Of a DNA stretch of 38,467 nucleotides, positions 32,163 to 38,467 are shown piece after piece; within the stretch, counting starts at the first letter, position 1, and the number at the start of each line of letters is the position of its first letter. A program made the translations under genes and the position numbers. This DNA is from Gammaproteobacteria bacterium (lineage in GTDB: Bacteria > Pseudomonadota > Gammaproteobacteria > GCA-002705445 > GCA-002716945): positions 1 to 38,467 of the forward strand of contig NZZP01000003.1 in NCBI GenBank assembly GCA_002698665.1, written 5' to 3'. The notes beneath the pieces are model-generated. The model was not told the DNA's origin, searched no databases, and saw only the letters and a program-made list of their open reading frames with translations.

Positions 32163-33117
32163 ACTCTTTAATTATGTCTTTGACTATCTTATGTCTCATA
32201 ACATCTCGAGAGCCAAATTTAGTAATATGCGTGCCATCAACTTTATCAATAAACTCAAGGCAATCTTTAAGGCCAGACTTAGCTTCTTTAGGTAAATCTA
32301 TCTGACTAGTATCACCAGTAACAACTGTCTTAGAACCAAAACCAACTCTAGTTAAAAACATCTTCATTTGAGCTATGGTAGTATTTTGTGCTTCATCAAG
32401 TATTATAAATGCATCGTTGAGTGTCCTACCCCTCATATACGCTAATGGGGCAATCTCAATAACTTTTTTTTCTATCATTTTTTCTACTCTATCGAAACCA
32501 ACCATTTCATATAACGCATCATATATTGGTTGTAAATATGGATTAACTTTTTCAGACAAATCACCAGGCAAGAAACCAAGTTTTTCACCCGCTTCAATAG
32601 CTGGTCTTGCTAGAAATATTTTTTTTACTATGTTATTTTCAAGGCAGTATACAGCAGCAGCAACAGCTAGATATGTTTTCCCAGTACCTGCGGATCCAAT
32701 ACCAAAAATTAAATCTTTTTCAAATATAGCCTTTATATATTCTTCTTGGGATTTCGACTTTGTTCTTATGCTAATCTTTTTACATTTAATTATGAAATCA
32801 TTTTCTGCGTTATATGGTGATTTTTTAATACCTTTGTTTAAATCATTTCTGGATGTATTCATATACATATGTACTTGTTTTGGAGTTAATAGCTCATCGG
32901 CAGAGATTGAATATAATTTCTCAATTAGAGCAGATGTCATTGGTACATTACTTTTACTGCCTTTGATTGTAAAAGCATTGCCTCTATTAGATATTTTGAC
33001 ATTCATATAAGATTCTATCTGTCTTATATTTTCATCAAGTAGACCGCATAAATTAGCAAGTCTCTTATTATCCTGTGGTTCCAGCAAAATGTTTTCTCTT
33101 GTTGTTTTATCTTCCAA
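32143..33117 (-). CDS. ybeZ: PhoH-like ATPase (YbeZ)
   Basis: A 324-aa PhoH-family NTPase. An N-terminal KH-like region (about 1-85) precedes Walker A GIGSAGTGKTYLAV near 140 and Walker B AFIILDEAQNTT near 240. IFLARPAIEAGEKLGFLPGD and KTVVTGDTSQIDLP are conserved. YbeZ is encoded next to the RNase YbeY and is thought to cooperate with it in RNA metabolism. It lies 18 nt after miaB and overlaps ybeY by 20 nt. Confidence 0.96.
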   Translation of the reverse strand: MEDKTTRENILLEPQDNKRLANLCGLLDENIRQIESYMNVKISNRGNAFTIKGSKSNVPMTSALIEKLYSISADELLTPKQVHMYMNTSRNDLNKGIKKSPYNAENDFIIKCKKISIRTKSKSQEEYIKAIFEKDLIFGIGSAGTGKTYLAVAAAVYCLENNIVKKIFLARPAIEAGEKLGFLPGDLSEKVNPYLQPIYDALYEMVGFDRVEKMIEKKVIEIAPLAYMRGRTLNDAFIILDEAQNTTIAQMKMFLTRVGFGSKTVVTGDTSQIDLPKEAKSGLKDCLEFIDKVDGTHITKFGSRDVMRHKIVKDIIKEYEKREK

Positions 33118-33135
33118 AATACCAAACTCTCATAA

Positions 33136-34482
33136 TTATTTACTTATCCCATCTCTTTCTAGATATGTTCCATGAAGTGTGTTTATCCTGAGCTCATCAA
33201 CCCTTACATTTACAAATTTACCAATTAAATTTCTATCACCTATAAAATTTATTATTTTATTGTTATCAGCTCTACCAAAAATTTCATTACTTCTTTTAAC
33301 TGATAGACCTTCGACTAAAACTTTTTGAATAGTTCCAATCATATTCTTTGAGAATCTTCTTGCTTGTAGCTTTATAAGATCCTGTAATTTTTTTAATCTA
33401 TCAATCTTTATATCCTGGCCTATATCATCATGTTCTATCGATGCAGGTGTTCCAGGTCTGGGGCTATAAATAAAACTGTATGCATCACTAAATTCTAAAT
33501 TTTTTACTAGATTCAGTGTATGATTAAAATCTTCATCAGATTCTCCTGGATAACCAACAATAAAGTCTGAAGAGACATTTATGTCTGGTCTAATTTCTCG
33601 GATTTTCTTTATTATATTTTTATACTCAAGCACTGTATGCTTCCTCTTCATTTTTGATAAAATAAAATCTGAGCCAGATTGAATGGGAAGATGAACATTA
33701 TTTGCAAGTATTGGATTATGATATTCTTCTATCAAATCATCTTGAAAGTCAATGGGATGAGATGTGGTATATCTAATTCTATCTATGCCTGGTATAAGCG
33801 ATATATATCTTATTAAATCAGAAAGTTTAACGTTTTCACCATTGAAATTTTTTGAACTATAAGAGTTTACATTCTGTCCCAGAAGAATAATTTCTTTAGT
33901 TCCATTCGTAGCAAGATTTTTAACTTCATACAGAATACTATCAAAACTTCTGCTAACTTCATCGCCTCTTGTATACGGGACAACACAAAATGTACAGTAT
34001 TTACTACAACCTTCCATAATCGATACATAAGCTGACGGTGATTGACTTTTTGATGATGGAAGATAATCAAATTTTTCAATAGCCGGGAAACTAATGTCAA
34101 CAGATGTCTTAGAATTACTATAAACATCTCTAATCATTTTAGGCAACCTATGTATAGTCTGTGGTCCAAAAATAATATCAACCTCAGGAGCTCTGGTACG
34201 GATATTTTTCCCCTCTTGTGATGCTACGCAGCCACCAACAGCAATCATTATTTCTGGACGTTTCTTTTTTAATTTTTTCCATCTACCTAACTGATGAAAT
34301 ACTTTCTCTTGTGCTTTTTCTCTAATAGAGCAAGTATTTAATAATAGAATATCAGCATCAGAAATTTTGGTTGTTTGCTTCATATTTAAATTGGATACAA
34401 GAACATCTGTCAGCTTATCAGAATCATATTCATTCATCTGACAGCCATGGGTTTTTATAAAGAATTTCTTATTGTCCAGCAT
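33136..34482 (-). CDS. miaB: tRNA-2-methylthio-N6-dimethylallyladenosine synthase
   Basis: MiaB is a radical-SAM methylthiotransferase acting on A37 of tRNAs. The 448-aa protein has the N-terminal cluster cysteines (THGCQMNEYDS, LLNTCSIREKA, VGGCVASQEG), the radical-SAM CxxxCxxC in GCSKYCTFCVVPYTRG, and a C-terminal TRAM domain. ILLGQNVNSY and SDFIVGYPGESDEDF are family landmarks. It lies 5 nt after ssb and 18 nt before phoH. It requires MiaA, which is not in the window. Confidence 0.96.
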   Translation of the reverse strand: MLDNKKFFIKTHGCQMNEYDSDKLTDVLVSNLNMKQTTKISDADILLLNTCSIREKAQEKVFHQLGRWKKLKKKRPEIMIAVGGCVASQEGKNIRTRAPEVDIIFGPQTIHRLPKMIRDVYSNSKTSVDISFPAIEKFDYLPSSKSQSPSAYVSIMEGCSKYCTFCVVPYTRGDEVSRSFDSILYEVKNLATNGTKEIILLGQNVNSYSSKNFNGENVKLSDLIRYISLIPGIDRIRYTTSHPIDFQDDLIEEYHNPILANNVHLPIQSGSDFILSKMKRKHTVLEYKNIIKKIREIRPDINVSSDFIVGYPGESDEDFNHTLNLVKNLEFSDAYSFIYSPRPGTPASIEHDDIGQDIKIDRLKKLQDLIKLQARRFSKNMIGTIQKVLVEGLSVKRSNEIFGRADNNKIINFIGDRNLIGKFVNVRVDELRINTLHGTYLERDGISK

Positions 34483-34487
34483 TTAGT

Positions 34488-34928
34488 CTAGAACGGTACG
34501 TCATCATTATCCTGAAAGAACTCATTGTCCTTGGATGAGTTGGCTGGATTGTTGTCAGAAGATTGATTAAAGTCATTGCTTTGTGAATTTGAAGTTTTGC
34601 CACCACCGACAAATCTAAAATTCTCGGCTATTATATCTGTTGAATATCTCTCTATTCCTTCTTTATCGGTGTACTTTTGTGTCTGTATTCTACCTTCAAC
34701 ATACAGCTCTTTACCTTTTTGAGTATATTGGGCTATTGTCTCAGCTGACTTGCCAAAAAATACGACTCTATGCCATTCAGTTTGATCTTCCCAGTCCCCT
34801 GATTCTTTATTTTTCTTTCGATGATTAGTCGCCATGCTCAACTGTACTAGCTGCATTCCGCTTGGCATAGTTCTAAGCTCAGGATCTTTGCCTACTCGAC
34901 CTAGTAATATAGCTTTATTTACCGACAT
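34488..34928 (-). CDS. ssb: Single-stranded DNA-binding protein
   Basis: A 146-aa SSB with an N-terminal OB fold (MSVNKAILLGRVGKDPELR, EWHRVVFFGKSAE, LYVEGRIQTQKYTDKEG). A Ser/Asn-rich linker follows, then the acidic tail tip DDVPF, the site that recruits repair proteins. It is the first gene of the leftward run ending at lptE and lies near uvrA, as in E. coli, though here a small gene intervenes. No clear Shine-Dalgarno sequence is seen; AT-rich -10-like hexamers lie just upstream. Confidence 0.96.
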   Translation of the reverse strand: MSVNKAILLGRVGKDPELRTMPSGMQLVQLSMATNHRKKNKESGDWEDQTEWHRVVFFGKSAETIAQYTQKGKELYVEGRIQTQKYTDKEGIERYSTDIIAENFRFVGGGKTSNSQSNDFNQSSDNNPANSSKDNEFFQDNDDVPF

Positions 34929-35060
34929 TTATACTCATATATAATTTAATTGTATGAGAATTAACTATAACTCAAATAATGTCCTACGGATAGTGATATT
35001 TAAAATAATGTTCAGATTTCATACAAATTTTTATTGGCCTAATGCTTGATCTTCATCATA
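34929..35060. other. Short intergenic region upstream of ssb
   Basis: This 132-bp AT-rich gap holds no ORF I can support. On the minus strand, TTGAGT then TACAAT with a 15-bp spacer is a weak candidate ssb promoter. I see no CTGT-N8-ACAG LexA box, no strong hairpin and no tRNA-like structure. Confidence 0.4.
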
Positions 35061-35282
35061 CTAATTAAAGAATATAACAAGATAACCAACTACAAATAGG
35101 GGGATTTGTGGCGCAAAGTTTAACATCATAGACTTATCGTTTATTTGATAACTCAGAAATACCCATACTGCAGCACCAACAGACTGAAAATATATATTAA
35201 AGGGATATATATTTAAATTTGTACATAAAACCCCCGTCAATACACAAAAACTAGCGAAACCCTTAAGAAAAGTAATGTACAT
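35061..35282 (-). CDS. Small three-helix membrane protein of unknown function
   Basis: A 73-aa protein with three hydrophobic segments (about residues 5-22, 30-45 and 53-71), separated by short loops with NIYPFNIYFQ and YQINDKSM. The layout resembles small membrane proteins grouped under DUF6552 as I remember them, but I cannot confirm the match. GGGAG lies 5 nt before the ATG, a good ribosome site in a genome where many genes lack one, which supports translation. It is divergent from uvrA across 55 bp containing an inverted repeat. Confidence 0.6.
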   Translation of the reverse strand: MYITFLKGFASFCVLTGVLCTNLNIYPFNIYFQSVGAAVWVFLSYQINDKSMMLNFAPQIPLFVVGYLVIFFN

Positions 35283-35292
35283 AATTTCTCCC

Positions 35293-35332
35293 AGAAATGA
35301 TTTATTTGATAGTATTTGATGATATCATTTCT
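35293..35332. repeat. 9-bp inverted repeat and palindrome in the uvrA upstream region
   Basis: AGAAATGAT (35293-35301) and ATCATTTCT (35324-35332) are exact reverse complements 22 nt apart. The right arm also overlaps a perfect 10-bp palindrome, ATGATATCAT (35319-35328). It fills the 55-bp gap between the small membrane protein gene and uvrA and includes a TATCAT hexamer 9 nt before the uvrA ATG. An operator for the divergent pair is possible; no known box matches. Confidence 0.5.
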
Positions 35333-35337
35333 CTACC

Positions 35338-38178
35338 ATGAAAAAGAATATTTTTGTCAAAGGCGCAAGGACACATAATCTAAAAAATATAAATGTAGAA
35401 ATACCCCGGAATAAACTTGTAACAATTACAGGATTATCAGGATCTGGGAAATCATCTCTAGCTTTTGATACTATTTTTGCTGAAGGCCAAAGAAGGTACA
35501 TGGAGTCATTATCATCCTATGCCAGACAATTTCTTTCGATGATGGATAAACCTGATGTCGATGTAATAGAGGGTCTTTCACCAGCTATATCCATTGAACA
35601 AAAATCATCGTCACACAATCCTAGATCTACAGTAGGAACAGTTACAGAGATATATGACTATCTCAGATTATTGTATGCAAGAATTGGAATACCAAAGTGC
35701 CCAGAACATCAAATAGAACTTAAAGCAATGTCTGTGGATGATATGGCTAGAAGTATTTTTGAAAAATATAGTGATGCAAATATAATGATTCTAGCTCCTA
35801 TTGTGAAGAATCAAAAAGGTGAGCATATAAAACTACTAGAGAGCTTATCTCAACAAGGATATAGAAGGGTTAGAATAAATGATGAAATTATTGAAATTAT
35901 AGATATAACAAAAAACTTACTTAATCCGAAAGCAAAAAATAATATTGAACTTGTAATTGATAGATTGAAAGTATCAGAAGAGAATAAATTAAGAATAACA
36001 GAATCTATAGAAACAGCATCAAATGTCTCTAATGGGATAGTCTGTATTTATGATGCCAAGTCAAAAAAATTATCTGATACTTTTTCTACCAAACATTCTT
36101 GTCCAGTATGCGGTTTTTCAGTTTCAGAATTAGAGCCTAAACTTTTTTCATTCAATAGTCCGGCTGGAGCATGTGAAGCTTGTGATGGATTGGGTGTAAA
36201 AGAATATTTTGATCCTAATAAAATTATTGTTAATCAGGAATTAAGTCTATCAAAAGGAGCAATATATGGATGGGATGAGAAGAGCGCTTATTACAACCTG
36301 TTATTAAAAAGCTTATCTGAACATTATAAAGTTAATATAGACACTCCTTACCATAAATTATCTGAGAAATTTAAAAAAATATTATTTTTTGGTAGCGGCG
36401 ATGAAGTTATTAAGATGAAATATGTCAGAGGTTATAGAAAACGTGATCAAAGTGACTATGTGATTAAAGAGGAAATATGGGAAGGTGTCATAAAAAAATA
36501 TGAAAAACAATATGAGAATGGTTCTTACTCAACTAGGGATAGATTAGCTAAATACCTCAGTACAGATACATGTTCTGAGTGCTCCGGAACAAGATTAAAT
36601 GAAAAAAGCCGAAATGTAATAATATCTAATAAATCTATTAGTGACATCACATCACTAACTACAGAAGAGTGTTATGGATTTTTTAAAAACCTTAAATTAG
36701 AAGGGATGAAAAAAGAAATATCTAAAAAAATTATATTTGAGATTACAAGCAGACTGAGCTTTCTTGTAAATGTAGGATTGAATTATCTTACATTAGATAG
36801 AAGCGCTGAGACACTCTCTGGCGGAGAAGCTCAAAGAATAAGATTAGCAAGTCAAATAGGGTCTGGGTTGGTTGGTGTGATGTATATTCTAGATGAACCT
36901 TCAATTGGTCTTCATCAAAGGGATAATGATAAGTTGCTTCAAACTTTAGCTAATTTAAGGGAATTAGGTAATACAGTAATCGTTGTAGAGCATGATGAGG
37001 ACACAATACTTTCTTCAGACTATGTGGTTGATGTTGGACCAGGAGCGGGAAATCATGGAGGTCAAATTGTCTACTCTGGAATTCCTTCCAGTCTAACAAC
37101 AGCTAAAAATTCTCTAACTGGTGAGTATATTTCAGGTAAAAAATATATACCTGTACCGAAACATCGTACAAAGGCATCGAAGCAAAGAACATTGAAGATA
37201 TTTAATGCTACACATAACAATTTGAAAAATATTGATGTAGAGATTCCTATTGGTTTAATGACGTGTGTTACAGGTGTTTCTGGTTCAGGCAAATCAAGTT
37301 TGATAAATAATGTTTTATTTACATATATAGTTAATGATTTCCTTGGCAAAGATAATTCGCAATCTGGATGTAAACATATAACTGGTTTAGAGCATATAGA
37401 TAAAATCATTGAGATTGATCAAAGCCCAATAGGCAGGACTCCTCGATCAAATCCAGCAACATACACTGGAATTTTCTCACATATAAGAGATTTATTTACT
37501 CAGACACAAGAGGCAAGAGCGAGAGGATATAAAGCAGGAAGGTTCAGTTTTAATGTAAAGGGTGGTAGGTGTGATGCTTGTGATGGAGATGGTGTTATAA
37601 GAGTTGAAATGCATTTCTTATCCGATGTATATGTCAAATGCGATAAATGCGATGGAAAAAGATATAATGATCAAACACTGGAAATCCTTTTCAAAGGAAA
37701 AAATATAAATGATGTATTAAACTTTACTGTGAGTGAAGCATTAGAGTTCTTTGAAAATATTCCAATAATAAGTAAAAAACTTGAAATTTTAGATGAGGTT
37801 GGTCTGTCCTATATAAAATTAGGACAAAATGCTACAACATTATCCGGCGGGGAAGCCCAAAGAATAAAACTTGCCAAAGAACTCATAAAAAGAGATACCG
37901 GTAAAACGTTATATGTATTAGATGAACCTACAACCGGTTTGCACTTTCATGATGTATACAAATTACTTCAAGTACTAGATAAACTAAAAAGTAGAGGAAA
38001 TACATTAATTGTAATTGAACATAATTTGGAAGTAATAAAAACTGCAGACTGGATTATAGATTTAGGTCCTGAAGGTGGTATCAATGGGGGTGCTATAGTA
38101 ACTGAAGGCACACCAGAGTATATAGCACAACAAAAAAAATCACATACTGGTAGATTTTTAAAAACTAAACTAAAATAA
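35338..38178 (+). CDS. uvrA: Excinuclease ABC subunit A
   Basis: UvrA is the damage-scanning ATPase of nucleotide excision repair. The 946-aa protein has two ABC modules: Walker [13 protein letters not shown] near residue 32 and [13 protein letters not shown] in the second half, with [12 protein letters not shown] and [12 protein letters not shown] signatures and [12 protein letters not shown] / [12 protein letters not shown]. Zinc-binding cysteine groups are visible (CPVCGF ... CEACDGLG, and CDACDGDG ... CDKCDG). Length matches E. coli (940). The ATG has no Shine-Dalgarno sequence. The gene ends 5 nt before the convergent rplQ stop. No E. coli-type LexA box is visible upstream. Confidence 0.98.
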   Translation: MKKNIFVKGARTHNLKNINVEIPRNKLVTITGLSGSGKSSLAFDTIFAEGQRRYMESLSSYARQFLSMMDKPDVDVIEGLSPAISIEQKSSSHNPRSTVGTVTEIYDYLRLLYARIGIPKCPEHQIELKAMSVDDMARSIFEKYSDANIMILAPIVKNQKGEHIKLLESLSQQGYRRVRINDEIIEIIDITKNLLNPKAKNNIELVIDRLKVSEENKLRITESIETASNVSNGIVCIYDAKSKKLSDTFSTKHSCPVCGFSVSELEPKLFSFNSPAGACEACDGLGVKEYFDPNKIIVNQELSLSKGAIYGWDEKSAYYNLLLKSLSEHYKVNIDTPYHKLSEKFKKILFFGSGDEVIKMKYVRGYRKRDQSDYVIKEEIWEGVIKKYEKQYENGSYSTRDRLAKYLSTDTCSECSGTRLNEKSRNVIISNKSISDITSLTTEECYGFFKNLKLEGMKKEISKKIIFEITSRLSFLVNVGLNYLTLDRSAETLSGGEAQRIRLASQIGSGLVGVMYILDEPSIGLHQRDNDKLLQTLANLRELGNTVIVVEHDEDTILSSDYVVDVGPGAGNHGGQIVYSGIPSSLTTAKNSLTGEYISGKKYIPVPKHRTKASKQRTLKIFNATHNNLKNIDVEIPIGLMTCVTGVSGSGKSSLINNVLFTYIVNDFLGKDNSQSGCKHITGLEHIDKIIEIDQSPIGRTPRSNPATYTGIFSHIRDLFTQTQEARARGYKAGRFSFNVKGGRCDACDGDGVIRVEMHFLSDVYVKCDKCDGKRYNDQTLEILFKGKNINDVLNFTVSEALEFFENIPIISKKLEILDEVGLSYIKLGQNATTLSGGEAQRIKLAKELIKRDTGKTLYVLDEPTTGLHFHDVYKLLQVLDKLKSRGNTLIVIEHNLEVIKTADWIIDLGPEGGINGGAIVTEGTPEYIAQQKKSHTGRFLKTKLK

Positions 38179-38183
38179 GGTTA

Positions 38184-38467
38184 TTATTTCTTGATTAATT
38201 CTACAAATGCTTGAGGTGAGGCATCACCTAAATTATATCCATATTTTAAAATCCTTAAATAACCACCCGGAGAATCTTTGAATCTTGGGCCTAGGTCCTC
38301 AAACAACTTTTTTACGAGCTTCTTATTTCTAATCTTAGAATATGCAAGTCTTCTTCTCATCAAGGAATCAGTTTTAGCTAATGTAATTAAAGGCTCCGCA
38401 TATCTTCTTAGTTCTTTAGCCTTTGGAAGAGAAGTCTTAATTTTTTCAAATTCTAGTAACGAGAGCG
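38184..38467 (-). CDS. rplQ: 50S ribosomal protein L17 (bL17), C-terminal part
   Basis: This leftward gene runs off the window end, so only the last 94 codons are seen and the ORF track omits it. The sequence aligns with E. coli L17: [59 protein letters not shown], ending FVELIKK. The missing 5' part should contain the conserved MRHR... start. It is normally the last gene of the rpoA operon. No hairpin terminator fits in the 5-nt gap to uvrA. Confidence 0.96.
   Translation of the reverse strand, partial: LSLLEFEKIKTSLPKAKELRRYAEPLITLAKTDSLMRRRLAYSKIRNKKLVKKLFEDLGPRFKDSPGGYLRILKYGYNLGDASPQAFVELIKK

Noticed and set aside
32375-33010. 211-aa rightward ORF opposite phoH
   Set aside because: It lies wholly antisense to the highly conserved PhoH reading frame and its translation shows no family motif; it is a shadow.
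33867-34127. 86-aa leftward ORF inside miaB
   Set aside because: Same strand but a different frame of the intact miaB gene, without recognisable features.
34929-35337. LexA/SOS box in the ssb-uvrA region
   Set aside because: No CTGT-N8-ACAG or close variant is visible; the nearest CTG...CAG pair has the wrong spacing and lies inside a coding region.
1-38467. Mobile elements, prophage, CRISPR arrays, tRNA or rRNA genes
   Set aside because: No transposase or integrase, no regular direct-repeat array, and no tRNA T-loop or rRNA-like sequence was noticed on either strand.

Overview
The window is AT-rich, gene-dense bacterial DNA. Gene content and order point to a gammaproteobacterium with a compact genome. 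Familiar blocks are lnt-corC-ybeY-phoH-miaB, leuS-lptE, holA-proA-nadD-rsfS, yhdP-nitrilase-tldD-pmbA, and ssb/uvrA/rplQ. LptE, Lnt and YhdP show a Gram-negative outer membrane. The low GC and near absence of intergenic space would suit a streamlined marine lineage or a symbiont of the SUP05/Thioglobus kind. That placement is inference and was not tested. I see no mobile elements, CRISPR arrays, tRNAs or rRNAs, and no gene-free stretch over 300 bp.

Layout. (1) 1-3464: the start of a leftward secreted-protein gene, then a rightward overlapping run of an unrecognised protein with methyltransferase-like halves, an AGCS sodium:amino-acid symporter, and nadC. (2) 3502-10636: a ten-gene Mrp/Mbh-type cation/proton antiporter operon (E, F, G, MbhD/E-like, B, C, and three large antiporter subunits with a 72-aa membrane protein among them). 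(3) 10629-20533, leftward: holA, proA, nadD, rsfS, yhdP, a nitrilase-family amidase, tldD and pmbA. (4) 20567-25453: a beta-hydroxyacid dehydrogenase and an Irr-like Fur-family regulator point right. They converge on a leftward rubrerythrin / Fe-S CCG protein / DUF3501 operon, whose promoter region is shared with divergent pyrD. (5) 25454-34928: a 96-aa unknown (leftward), an MBL-fold hydrolase (rightward), then the long leftward set ssb, miaB, phoH, ybeY, corC, lnt, leuS, lptE. (6) 34929-38467: a small leftward membrane protein, rightward uvrA, and the C-terminal part of leftward rplQ.

The most interesting region is 21.5-24.4 kb. An Irr-like regulator lies next to an operon for a rubrerythrin without a rubredoxin domain, a two-cluster Fe-S/CCG protein and DUF3501. 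The rubrerythrin promoter carries a near-perfect Irr (ICE)-type palindrome, and a Fur-type palindrome sits at the predicted start of divergent pyrD. This looks like an iron/peroxide-responsive switch.

Two genes (the MbhD/E-like subunit and nadD) have conserved N-termini upstream of every ATG, GTG or TTG in frame, so they appear to start at ATA and ATT. Several operon-leading genes have a -10-like hexamer only 5-9 nt before the start codon, which suggests leaderless mRNAs. All promoter, operator and start-codon calls were made by eye without alignment or scoring software.
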